Shown here piece by piece: positions 1 to 6,564 of a DNA stretch of 9,279 nt. The notes under the pieces are model-generated. The model did no database searches. It was not told where the DNA came from and saw only the letters and a list, made by a program, of their open reading frames with translations. The DNA is from Gammaproteobacteria bacterium (lineage in GTDB: Bacteria > Pseudomonadota > Gammaproteobacteria > Pseudomonadales > Oleiphilaceae). The stretch spans positions 1 through 9,279 of the forward strand of contig JAJUGC010000060.1 in the NCBI GenBank assembly GCA_029268325.1, in the 5' to 3' direction. The translations under genes and the position numbers were made by a program. Within the stretch, counting starts at the first letter, position 1, and every line of letters begins with the position of its first letter.

Positions 1-1997
1 GGAATGTTCTGCAGGTTAGGGTCCGAAGACGACAACCGCCCAGTTGCCGTGACCGCCTGATGGTAGGAGGTATGCACCCGGCCAGTGGTGGGGTTGATCT
101 GCTCCGGCAACCGATCGGTATAGGTGGACTTGAGCTTACTCAGGCTACGGTACTCAAGAATCACTTGGGGCAACTCATAGCCCTGGTCGGCCAGTTCCTG
201 CAGCACCGGTTCCGCAGTGGAGCGCTGCCCGGTCGGAGTTTTCTTGGGCGCCGGGATGTTCAGCTTGTCGAACAGGACTTCCTGCAGCTGTTTGGGCGAT
301 CCCAGGTTAAAGGACTGATCCGCAATCCTGAACGCTTCCGCCTCCAGCTCTTTCATCCGCGTCTCAAGCTGCTTGCTCTGGGTGTGCAGCAGGTTGGCAT
401 CCACCAGGGCTCCGTGGCGCTCCATCCGTGCCAGAACCGGCACCAGGGGAATTTCAATTTCCCGGTACACCCGATCCAGGGTCGCTTCCTCACGCAACTG
501 CGGACGCAAGGCTTCATGTAGGCGCAAGGTGATATCCGCATCTTCCGCCGCATAGATAGCCGCTTTTTCCAGTTCGATCTGGTTAAAGGTCAGCTGCTTG
601 CTGCCCTTGCCGGCGATATCCTCGAACTTGGTGGTCGGAAGGCCCAGGTAGTGACTGGCGAGGCTGTCCATGTCGTGGCGAGTCGCCACCGAGTTGAGCA
701 CATAGGACTCCAGCATGGTGTCCTCGGCGATACCGCGCATGTGGATTCCATGATTGGCCAGCACGTTCATGTCGTATTTCAGGTTCTGGCCGATCTTGGG
801 CTTGTCGGGATCTTCCAGCAGCGGGCGTAGGTCTTCCAGCACCTGCTCACGGCTCAACTGCTCCGGCGCGCCCAGATAGTCATGGGCCAGAGGCACATAG
901 GCCGCCCGACCGGCCTCAATGGCAAATGAGAGACCCACGATACGGGCCTCGATATAGTTGAGGCTGGTGGTTTCAGTATCGAAGGCAAAGGCCGGGGCGC
1001 TCTTGAGCCGTTCCAGCCAGTCCTGCCAGGCTTCTTGGGTCAGGATGGTTTCATAGCCATTGCTGTTAAGGCTGCTGGCCGATTCCTCGTCAGCCGTGGC
1101 CGCCTCGGCAGGGGTGGAGTCCTGGGACGGCGCATTGCGCTCCAACTCCTGAACCCAGGAGCGGAACTCCAACGCCTGGTACAGGGCGGCCAGTCGCTCC
1201 CGGTCTACCGGCGGCGGGGTAATTTCCTCAATATCATGGGTCAGGTCACAATCGGTCTGGATGGTTGCCAGCTTATAGGACAAGGGCAATAGCTCCAGGC
1301 TCGCCCTCAGGTATTCACCGATCTTGCCGCCAATTTCGTCGGCATGCTTCATCACCCCTTCCAGGGAGCCATACTGCTCCAGCCATTTCACGGCTGTTTT
1401 GGGGCCGCACTTGGGCACACCGGGAATGTTGTCGACCGTATCTCCCACCAGGGCCAGATAATCGATGATCTGGTCGGGGCGCACGCCAAAGCGCTCCTTG
1501 ACGCCCTCCACATCCGTGCGCACGCCCGTCATGGTGTTGATCAGGGTGATATGCTCATTGACCAGCTGGGCCATGTCCTTGTCGCCCGTGGAAATAATCG
1601 CCTCGATGCCCTTTTGTGTCGCATGATTGGCCAGGGTGCCGATCACATCGTCTGCCTCCACCCCCGGTTCACAGAGCAGCGGGAACCCCATGGCCTTGAT
1701 CAACTCATGCAGAGGCTCGATCTGGGCCGCCAGATCCTCCGGCATCGGCGGACGATGGGCTTTGTACTCCGGATACCACTCATGGCGGAAGTTTTTCCCT
1801 TTGGCATCGAACACCACAATGATCTTGGACAGGGGATAGTCCTGCCGCAACTTGCGCAGCATGCTGATCACGCCCTTGATGGCACCGGTGGGTTGGCCTT
1901 TTGACGTCGACAGCTTCGGCAACGCGTGGTAGGCGCGGAAAAGATAGGATGAACCGTCAACAAGCACGACGGGGGCAGTACTGGACACTTTACTCAT
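1..1997 (-). CDS. polA: DNA polymerase I, N-terminal 665 residues (3' part outside window)
   Basis: Encodes DNA polymerase I, which removes RNA primers, fills gaps and proofreads during replication and repair. Three parts are visible. The 5'-3' exonuclease domain (about 1-290) has VDGSSYLFRAYHA near residue 13, VEADDVIG, STGDKDMAQLV and the helix-hairpin-helix stretch GDTVDNIPGVPKCGPKTA. The DEDDy proofreading domain (about 310-500) has FDTETTSL with D340 and E342, GQNLKYD with D409, and YAAEDAD with Y482 and D486, so all proofreading residues are kept. The polymerase domain starts near 500 and reads to TGRLSSSDPNLQNIP at 652-666, which aligns with E. coli at an offset of about 14 (R654 for R668). 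The catalytic aspartates of motifs A and C lie beyond the left edge. The ATG at 1997 gives the usual N-terminus but has no clear ribosome binding site. The gene is divergent from the DUF2782-like gene across only 53 bp. No frameshift was seen. Confidence 0.97.
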   Translation of the reverse strand, partial: MSKVSSTAPVVLVDGSSYLFRAYHALPKLSTSKGQPTGAIKGVISMLRKLRQDYPLSKIIVVFDAKGKNFRHEWYPEYKAHRPPMPEDLAAQIEPLHELIKAMGFPLLCEPGVEADDVIGTLANHATQKGIEAIISTGDKDMAQLVNEHITLINTMTGVRTDVEGVKERFGVRPDQIIDYLALVGDTVDNIPGVPKCGPKTAVKWLEQYGSLEGVMKHADEIGGKIGEYLRASLELLPLSYKLATIQTDCDLTHDIEEITPPPVDRERLAALYQALEFRSWVQELERNAPSQDSTPAEAATADEESASSLNSNGYETILTQEAWQDWLERLKSAPAFAFDTETTSLNYIEARIVGLSFAIEAGRAAYVPLAHDYLGAPEQLSREQVLEDLRPLLEDPDKPKIGQNLKYDMNVLANHGIHMRGIAEDTMLESYVLNSVATRHDMDSLASHYLGLPTTKFEDIAGKGSKQLTFNQIELEKAAIYAAEDADITLRLHEALRPQLREEATLDRVYREIEIPLVPVLARMERHGALVDANLLHTQSKQLETRMKELEAEAFRIADQSFNLGSPKQLQEVLFDKLNIPAPKKTPTGQRSTAEPVLQELADQGYELPQVILEYRSLSKLKSTYTDRLPEQINPTTGRVHTSYHQAVTATGRLSSSDPNLQNI

Positions 1998-2050
1998 GAT
2001 GGGCAACAGGCTTAAATGAGATCAATGGAATTCATTCATTAAGGGTACCA

Positions 2051-2326
2051 ATGAAGAAGGCGCTGTTCATCCTGTTTTTTGCCAGCCTCCCGCTCCACTC
2101 CATGGCGCAGGAGTCCTCCGCGCCTGCGGGCGAACCCACCGTGACCATTCGCCATGGTGAGCAGGAAACCTTTTACGACTACCGGGTTAATGGCATTTTG
2201 GTGGAGATCAAGGTGGTACCCAAGCAGGGGCCGGTCTACTACCTGGTGCCGGCAGAAGGAGGCGGCTGGATTCGCCAGGAGGAATCCCAACTGTTGATTC
2301 CCAGCTGGAAGATCCTCACCTGGTAG
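2051..2326 (+). CDS. small exported DUF2782-like protein
   Basis: A 91-residue protein of unknown function. Residues 1-19 form a signal peptide (MKKALFILFF, then a small-residue end at SMA before QE), so the mature chain of about 72 residues is probably periplasmic. The body has the pattern VTIRHGEQETFYDYRVNG-ILVEIKVVPKQGPVYYLVP-GGGWIR and ends in a tryptophan. This matches my recollection of DUF2782, a small family commonly found between polA and thrB in Pseudomonas-type genomes. That context is reproduced here, since thrB starts 42 bp downstream on the same strand, probably as an operon. The start is supported by AAGGG five bases before the ATG. The family name is from memory of sequence and context, and no biochemical role is known to me. 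Confidence 0.85.
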   Translation: MKKALFILFFASLPLHSMAQESSAPAGEPTVTIRHGEQETFYDYRVNGILVEIKVVPKQGPVYYLVPAEGGGWIRQEESQLLIPSWKILTW

Positions 2327-2368
2327 CCACCTCATAACCACAGGCCGATAACCAGGGGCAAGCGTACG

Positions 2369-3319
2369 ATGGCCGTATTCACGCCGGTCGCTGATGCAGA
2401 CGTGCAGGAGTTGCTACGGGCTTTTGACCCGCAGGCCCGTCTGCTCGGCCTGGAGGGAATCGGCACCGGCATTGAAAACACCAACTATTTTGCCCGGGCC
2501 CACCTCCAGGGCCGACCTCAAACCCTGGTCCTGACCCTGTTCGAAACCCTCCAGGCAGACCAGGTGGGGGAATATGCCCGGGTCATGCAGTGGTGGTCAG
2601 CCCAGGGCTTTCCCGTTCCGGCTCCCTTGCTCAATCCCGCCAGCCCCCATCCCCAGCAGCTGTCCGGCAAGCCTGCCCTGCTGCTTCCCAAGCTGCCCGG
2701 GCACCACGCCCTCACCCCCAGTCCTGCCCAATGCCACCAGATGGGAGCACTGCTGGCACGCATGCACCTGGTTGCTCCCCAAGCGCCCTTTCAGCGTCCG
2801 GTGGAGCGGACCCTGTCCTGGATGCGGGAGCAACAACGCCAACTCCAGGGGCTCTTACCTGCAGACTCGCAGCAACGGCTGGCAACGGAAATCGATCACT
2901 ATGAAGCTTGCCTTCCCCTGTTTGACAGCTGCACGCAGGGCCTGGTGCATGGGGATCTGTTCCGGGACAACGTGCTGTTTGAAGGGGAGTCCATCAGCGG
3001 CTTGATCGACTTCTACCACAGCGGCCGGGAAACCCTGTTGTTTGATCTGGCCGTGGTCGCCAACGATTGGTGCCCCACCCACCAAGGTATGGATGGAGAG
3101 CGCCTGGAAGCACTCCTGGATGGCTACCAGGGTGTGCGCCCCTGGTCGTCGGCTGAGGCCCAAGCCTGGCCGCAGCTTCGGCGCCTGGCCGCCTTGCGGT
3201 TCTGGCTGGCACGCCTGGTGAGCCGTTACCTGCCGGGCTACCAGCGGCATTCCGCCCAGGGTGATGCCACCAAGCCTCCGGAAGAAATGGAGCAGCTGCT
3301 TATGCAGCTCATAAAATAA
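2369..3319 (+). CDS. thrB: homoserine kinase, type II (APH-fold)
   Basis: Phosphorylates L-homoserine with ATP to O-phosphohomoserine, the step before threonine synthase, in the cytoplasm. The 316-residue length is normal for the ThrB type that shares the aminoglycoside phosphotransferase fold; it is unrelated to the GHMP-kinase ThrB of E. coli. Family signatures are GIENTNYF (34-41, nucleotide loop), HGDLFRDN (194-201, catalytic D196 and metal-binding N201) and LIDFYHSGRE (212-221, metal-binding D214), followed by LLFDLAVVANDWC. The start at 2369 has AGGGG about ten bases upstream. It follows the DUF2782-like gene by 42 bp and its stop codon lies inside the terminator hairpin. The other threonine genes are not nearby. 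Confidence 0.95.
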   Translation: MAVFTPVADADVQELLRAFDPQARLLGLEGIGTGIENTNYFARAHLQGRPQTLVLTLFETLQADQVGEYARVMQWWSAQGFPVPAPLLNPASPHPQQLSGKPALLLPKLPGHHALTPSPAQCHQMGALLARMHLVAPQAPFQRPVERTLSWMREQQRQLQGLLPADSQQRLATEIDHYEACLPLFDSCTQGLVHGDLFRDNVLFEGESISGLIDFYHSGRETLLFDLAVVANDWCPTHQGMDGERLEALLDGYQGVRPWSSAEAQAWPQLRRLAALRFWLARLVSRYLPGYQRHSAQGDATKPPEEMEQLLMQLIK

Positions 3320-3345
3320 ATGCGCCCGAAGGGGCGCATTTATTT
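3314..3345. terminator. bidirectional Rho-independent terminator between thrB and the FN3-like gene
   Basis: Perfect 14-bp inverted repeat: AAATAAATGCGCCC at 3314-3327, loop GAAG at 3328-3331, GGGCGCATTTATTT at 3332-3345. The GC-rich top and the A-rich and T-rich flanks allow termination in both directions, serving thrB from the left and the minus-strand gene from the right. The thrB stop codon (3317-3319) is inside the left arm. Confidence 0.88.
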
Positions 3346-3387
3346 GGCAGGGACATTTAATCTGGCCTTTAGAGTCGAGCCCTATCC

Positions 3388-3855
3388 TTAGATGGTGAAT
3401 TGCACCTTATTGGATTCCGGGCTGGTCAGGCCGTCAATGTCATAGCTCTGGATTGAGACGACGTACTGGCCGGCTCCCATGCTTTTCAAGGAAAAGCTGG
3501 TGGTATCCGGGTTGGAGATTTCAATCTGGCTGGTTTTGCCGGTGGACAGATTTTTCACGTTCAAGTAGTACCCGCCCAGTTCCCGGCTGTTGAAGCTGGA
3601 ACCATCGGTACGCTTGGCCGGAACGTTCCAGCTCAGGGTCTTGGCGGTTTTCGGCGTCGTCTTGGCAGGCGTGGTCTTTTGGCTACTGGAGCGGCTGGGC
3701 ACAGACGAACGCGACTGCAACGACTCGTTGGTGATCTCAATAACTTTCGCGCCGCTACGGCTGGGAAGACTACTGTTTGCAGCGTAGGCGGCGGTGCCGG
3801 CCGTGGACAACAGGCACAAAGCGGTGAACATAGAGATACCGATTTTCGCTCTCAT
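3388..3855 (-). CDS. small secreted protein with a fibronectin type III-like domain
   Basis: A 155-residue protein I cannot assign to a named gene. Residues 1-25 are a signal peptide (MRAKIGISMF, hydrophobic core, AAYA cleavage site). Residues 26-70 are a low-complexity Ser/Arg/Thr/Lys linker with repeated SRS and TTP motifs. Residues 71-155 look like one fibronectin III beta-sandwich: LSWNVPAKRTDGSSF, GGYYLNVKN, TSFSLKSMGAGQYVVSIQSYDIDG and SPESNKVQF match the usual strand pattern (W, DGS, GY, G-Y-V-S-DG). Such single domains usually bind partners at the cell surface; no enzyme motif is present. The ATG at 3855 is preferred because GAGG lies six bases upstream; an in-frame TTG at 3879 would add eight residues but has no ribosome binding site. 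It is monocistronic with a long upstream gap and ends toward the terminator shared with thrB. Confidence 0.82.
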   Translation of the reverse strand: MRAKIGISMFTALCLLSTAGTAAYAANSSLPSRSGAKVIEITNESLQSRSSVPSRSSSQKTTPAKTTPKTAKTLSWNVPAKRTDGSSFNSRELGGYYLNVKNLSTGKTSQIEISNPDTTSFSLKSMGAGQYVVSIQSYDIDGLTSPESNKVQFTI

Positions 3856-4397
3856 GGAGAACCTCACTGTGATGGACAAAAGGTTATTCGCGTTTTGCGA
3901 TGACTCTTGCAGCAGGCAGGTGCGCCCACGGAAATTTGAGGCTGTTCTGGTTTCGATATCCGTAGAGGCAGTAGAGAGGTACTAACCTGGAAACTTTGAA
4001 GCCGTCTCGCCCTCGTGGCTGAAGACGGAACGAATTTTTCTCGACAGGGGGGGTGAGCAGCAATTGTCGCACGAGTCCGACAGGGCAAAACTTGTTCATC
4101 TTTCCCGTCGCCAATTGACGACGAGACTGTCACAAAACAAACTTATCTATTTGTTTTTAAAAGAAAATTATGCCAATTAATGGCGCTCGGTAACCTATCA
4201 GTAGCTTTACAGGGATTTAACGACACACAAACTTACAAAAGCCCCTAAAAAGGCGAGCTCCCCGAGGGCTTGGTTTATGAGGCCTGGAGAGGAGACGTAG
4301 AGGAAAGCCGGGGAATGGCGCGAAATTTTGTAAGCGTGTGTGACAGTTCGCGCCAAATCAGTAACTTGGCCTGTTTTCCCCGGCTAATGGGAGGGAA
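3856..4397. other. 542-bp intergenic region with several inverted repeats, no convincing gene
   Basis: This gap lies upstream of the FN3-like gene and downstream of trhP. Minus-strand frames of up to about 89 codons exist, but they lack domain character and look accidental. Visible structure includes a hairpin with arms CCGTCT (4002-4007) and AGACGG (4023-4028) plus an inner GCC/GGC, and an AT-rich inverted repeat with arms AAAACAAA (4134-4141) and TTTGTTTT (4150-4157). A small GCCA-N5-TGGC repeat lies in AT-rich DNA near 4172-4184, and the nested element at 4224-4342 is listed separately. Minus-strand CATAAT within the AT-rich part could be a -10 box for the FN3-like gene, but no good -35 was found. 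I did not recognise a riboswitch class. Confidence 0.6.
4224..4342. repeat. nested imperfect hairpin element, possible structured RNA or regulatory DNA
   Basis: The outer arms 4224-4240 and 4326-4342 pair over 15 of 17 positions (ACTTACAAAA side against TTTTGTAAG side, with a two-base mismatch in the middle). Inside is a second helix: 4259-4264 TCCCCG with 4309-4314 CGGGGA, continued by 4268-4271 GCTT with 4305-4308 AAGC after a three-base bulge, closing a 33-base loop at 4272-4304. A competing helix, 4239-4244 AAGCCC with 4266-4271 GGGCTT, shares bases with both, and on the minus strand it is followed by a short T run. The repeats are seen directly; that it is transcribed, and from which strand, is inference. 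Confidence 0.45.
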
Positions 4398-5735
4398 TCA
4401 GGAAAGGTTCAGCATGACCAGGGCATAATCCAGTGCCCCCTGTACCTGCACCGGCAAGGGAATCCGCACGATATGTCCGGAGCCGGGCGCCACTTCGATC
4501 GACTGGCCGTTCTTGTCCAGCAAATGGGTCAGCTGGAAGTTCAGGTTACCTTGGGGAGTCATCAGTTCCAGGCTGGAGCCCACGCCAAAGCGGTTCTTAA
4601 CATTGACCAGGATCTCGTTGCGCTCCGAAATCAGCTCCATAACCTCGCCCACGAACTGCTGCTTTTCCGACACCGAGGTGCCGCGCTCGTAGTTCTGGTA
4701 TTCATCGTGGACATGGCGGCGGAAAAAGCCTTCCGTGTAGCCCCGGTTGGACAGCTTTTCCAGGGTGTCCATCAGGCTCATATCAAAGGGCTTGCCGGCG
4801 GCGGCATCGTCGATTGCCTGGCGATAGGCCTGGGTGGTCCGGGCCACATAATAGTGGGACTTGGTGCGGCCCTCGATCTTCAGGGAGTGAATTCCCATCT
4901 GCGCCAAGCGCTGCACATGCTGGATCGCCCGCAGATCCTTGGAGTTCATGATGTAGGTGCCATGCTCGTCCTCATAGGCCGGCATATACTCACCCGGGCG
5001 GCTGGCATCCTGTAGCAGGAAGGCCTTCAAACCGCTGTCCTGCTCGCCCTGTTCCTCCGGCGACCAGACCTGGGGCTCGGCGGGCGCGACGGGAATCAAA
5101 TCCCCCGTATCATCGGTCTTGGCCTCATGGGCCTGGTATTTCCAGCGACAGGCATTGGTGCAGGTGCCCTGGTTGGGATCCCGGCGGTTGATATAGCCGG
5201 AGAGCAGGCAACGGCCCGAATAAGCCATGCACAAGGCGCCGTGCACAAACACCTCCAGCTCCATCTCCGGACAACGCTGGCGGATTTCCTCGATTTCTTC
5301 CAGGGACAGCTCCCGGGACAGGATAATTCGGCTGATGCCCTGGCGCTGCCAGAACTGCACAGCGGCGTAGTTCACGACATTCGCCTGCACTGACAGGTGA
5401 ATCGGCATCTCCGGCCAACGCTCGCGCACCATCATGATCAGGCCGGGATCGGACATAATCAGGGCATCCGGCCCCATGGCGATAACCGGCTCCATATCCG
5501 CCATATAGGTTTTCACCTTGGCGTTGTGGGGTGCGATATTGCTGGCCACATAGAACTTGCGCCCCTGGGCATGGGCAAGCTCGATCCCTTGCGCCAGTCT
5601 CTCCAGGTTAAAGTCATTTTCCCGCACCCGCAGGCTGTAACGGGGCTGGCCCGCATAGACCGCATCCGCCCCATAGGCGAACGCATAACGCATGTTTTTG
5701 AGGGTACCGGCGGGGGCTAATAATTCAGGTTTCAT
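4398..5735 (-). CDS. trhP: tRNA 5-hydroxyuridine modification protein TrhP (YegQ), peptidase U32 family
   Basis: A 445-residue protein of the YegQ/TrhP group, close to the usual length of about 450. TrhP takes part in prephenate-dependent hydroxylation of wobble uridine 34 in tRNA, giving 5-hydroxyuridine, the precursor of cmo5U/mcmo5U; it needs iron-sulfur cluster biogenesis. The N-terminus MKPELLAPAGTLKNMRYAF with YGADAVYAG at 21-29 is typical of the barrel domain. The U32 signature is at 161-179 (EVFVHGALCMAYSGRCLLS) and is followed by C192 and C196, so the cysteine cluster C169, C176, C192 and C196 is intact. IEGRTKSHYYVA and the C-terminal barrel-like part (FVGEVMEL onward) match the group. 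The ATG at 5735 has only a weak AGAAG upstream. No downstream partner gene is visible. 'Peptidase' is a historical family label; I favour the tRNA role. Confidence 0.93.
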   Translation of the reverse strand: MKPELLAPAGTLKNMRYAFAYGADAVYAGQPRYSLRVRENDFNLERLAQGIELAHAQGRKFYVASNIAPHNAKVKTYMADMEPVIAMGPDALIMSDPGLIMMVRERWPEMPIHLSVQANVVNYAAVQFWQRQGISRIILSRELSLEEIEEIRQRCPEMELEVFVHGALCMAYSGRCLLSGYINRRDPNQGTCTNACRWKYQAHEAKTDDTGDLIPVAPAEPQVWSPEEQGEQDSGLKAFLLQDASRPGEYMPAYEDEHGTYIMNSKDLRAIQHVQRLAQMGIHSLKIEGRTKSHYYVARTTQAYRQAIDDAAAGKPFDMSLMDTLEKLSNRGYTEGFFRRHVHDEYQNYERGTSVSEKQQFVGEVMELISERNEILVNVKNRFGVGSSLELMTPQGNLNFQLTHLLDKNGQSIEVAPGSGHIVRIPLPVQVQGALDYALVMLNLS

Positions 5736-5780
5736 GAGACGTCGACTTCTGGAATAAAAGGGCTGGAATGAAAGGTGGTC

Positions 5781-5809
5781 ACTATACCCGAATCTAAAAT
5801 AACGCCCAA
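5781..5809 (-). promoter_or_regulatory. probable trhP promoter
   Basis: Read on the minus strand, TTGGGC (5809-5804) is followed by a 17-base spacer and TATAGT (5786-5781), a five-of-six match to the -10 consensus with a weak -35. It would start transcription about 40 bases before the trhP ATG. Confidence 0.45.
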
Positions 5810-5835
5810 ATACTCAGGCTTTTTTCAAGGACCAA

Positions 5836-5952
5836 ATGGGCAGTGTTCGGACTGGTCTTCCAGGTGCCCAAAGCACCTCGGGCAAGAGCCGCCCCACCGG
5901 TTCCAAGGGCAGGATGCTGGGGAAACTCCGCGACGCCGTAGGTAAGCCGTAA
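5836..5952 (+). CDS. possible 38-residue basic small protein (uncertain)
   Basis: An ATG at 5836 opens 38 codons ending in TAA. AAGGA lies four bases upstream, which is close but usable spacing. The product would be very basic and rich in Gly, Ser, Lys and Arg; it begins MGSVRTGLPGAQS and ends GKLRDAVGKP, with no signal peptide or membrane segment. Third codon positions are mostly G or C, like the neighbouring genes. Against coding, the opposite strand in codon register is also open for about 58 codons without an ATG, and the same DNA forms hairpins, so this may be a structured RNA or plain spacer. I do not recognise the sequence. Confidence 0.25.
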   Translation: MGSVRTGLPGAQSTSGKSRPTGSKGRMLGKLRDAVGKP

Positions 5953-6056
5953 CCACCCGGAACACACCAACCGACGGGTTTAGTATGAATATTCTAATTT
6001 AAAGGCGTAAGTTTACAGCCGTATCGTCACTCTCAGCATCGGTAGGAGACCGCACC

Positions 6057-6443
6057 ATGAGCAAACTGAAGGCGTATCACGAACAGATTCAAGAATCCAT
6101 CGACAAAGGCATCAACAAGGTTGAAGAGCAGTACAAGGCGCTGATCGCCCGTCCTTTCAACCTGGCCGAGAAAGTGGAATCCGAAGCCCGCAACCTGAGC
6201 GTCAACCAACTGCGCGAAAAGCACGACAAGGCCGTTGACAACCTGTACGACTCTCTGCGCGCTTTCAACAAGAAAGTAAACGGCTATGTGGCCGAAGTGA
6301 TTGCCAAGCTGGAAGGCTCCGCTGAAGAAGCTTCTGGCGAACAGGAAGCCGAGGCCGAAGCCAAGCCCGCCAAGGCAGTTGCCAAGAAAACCAGCACCAA
6401 AAAGGCTGAAGAGAAAAAAGAAGCTCTGGCCGGCACCGCCTAA
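6057..6443 (+). CDS. coiled-coil protein with Lys/Ala-rich tail (phasin-like or AlgP-like, unassigned)
   Basis: A 128-residue cytoplasmic protein I cannot name. Residues 1-86 are strongly helical and charged (IDKGINKVEEQYKALIARPF, KVESEARNLSVNQLREKHDKAVDNLYDSLRAFNKKVNGYVAEVI in sequence), consistent with an amphipathic coiled coil. Residues 87-102 are acidic (EEASGEQEAEAE). The last 26 residues are Lys/Ala/Pro-rich (AKPAKAVAKKTSTKKAEEKK), like the DNA-binding tails of AlgP/histone H1-like and some PhaF-type granule proteins. Either polyhydroxyalkanoate-granule coating or nucleoid association would suit this build, but no diagnostic motif decides. The start is well supported by TAGGAG eight bases before the ATG. 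It is monocistronic and closed by a strong terminator, which suits an abundant small protein. Confidence 0.8.
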   Translation: MSKLKAYHEQIQESIDKGINKVEEQYKALIARPFNLAEKVESEARNLSVNQLREKHDKAVDNLYDSLRAFNKKVNGYVAEVIAKLEGSAEEASGEQEAEAEAKPAKAVAKKTSTKKAEEKKEALAGTA

Positions 6444-6480
6444 GCCAACTTTTTGCTGTATCGAGGCCAGCTTTTGCTGC

Positions 6481-6517
6481 AATAAAAACAGGCGCCCGCC
6501 AGGCGCCTGTTTTTATT
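6481..6517. terminator. bidirectional Rho-independent terminator
   Basis: Perfect 16-bp inverted repeat: AATAAAAACAGGCGCC at 6481-6496, loop CGCCA at 6497-6501, GGCGCCTGTTTTTATT at 6502-6517. GC core, A tract before and T tract after. It lies between the stop codons of the convergent coiled-coil gene (left) and the DUF4124-type gene (right) and can serve both. Confidence 0.92.
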
Positions 6518-6564
6518 TGTAGCTCTACCTCATCCCTGTTCAGCCTGCCCTTTCCTTCCGTGAC

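Larger units (their letters stand above)
5736..6056. other. 321-bp divergent gap between trhP and the coiled-coil gene
   Basis: Apart from the probable trhP promoter, this gap contains a GC-rich block (about 5828-5980) bordered by AT-rich DNA. The block holds a hairpin with arms AGGTGC (5862-5867) and GCACCT (5873-5878), a weak repeat ACCCG (5955-5959) / CGGGT (5975-5979), and a possible small ORF listed separately. AT-rich DNA at about 5980-6002 could carry the promoter of the downstream plus-strand gene, but no good -35/-10 pair was found. I do not recognise a known non-coding RNA here. Confidence 0.5.

Noticed and set aside
1344..1904. 186-codon plus-strand frame opposite polA
   Set aside because: It lies wholly antisense to the 5'-3' exonuclease domain, whose conserved motifs are intact; it is a GC-rich shadow frame.
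3962..3978. Direct repeat GTAGAG-N-GTAGAG as an operator
   Set aside because: Six-base words at short distance are expected by chance and no promoter element is aligned with them.
3900..4030. Cyclic-di-GMP (GEMM) riboswitch upstream of the FN3-like gene
   Set aside because: The conserved GGCAAACC, ACGCAAAGCC and GGTAGCGGGGTTACC-type elements are absent on both strands.
4047..4053. Run of seven G as a possible phase-variation tract
   Set aside because: It is short, not inside a reading frame, and not placed between recognisable -35 and -10 boxes.
3864..4133. 89-codon minus-strand frame before the FN3-like gene
   Set aside because: No ribosome binding site, domain or signal seen, composition unlike the neighbours, and it overlaps the hairpins and the ribosome binding region of the next gene.
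5804..5825. GCC-N10-GGC followed by six T as a terminator
   Set aside because: A three-base-pair stem with a ten-base loop is too weak, and no plus-strand gene ends before it.
5828..5985. tRNA, tmRNA, 6S, SRP RNA or RNase P RNA in the GC-rich block
   Set aside because: None of the conserved core sequences or CCA-ending stems of those RNAs could be found.
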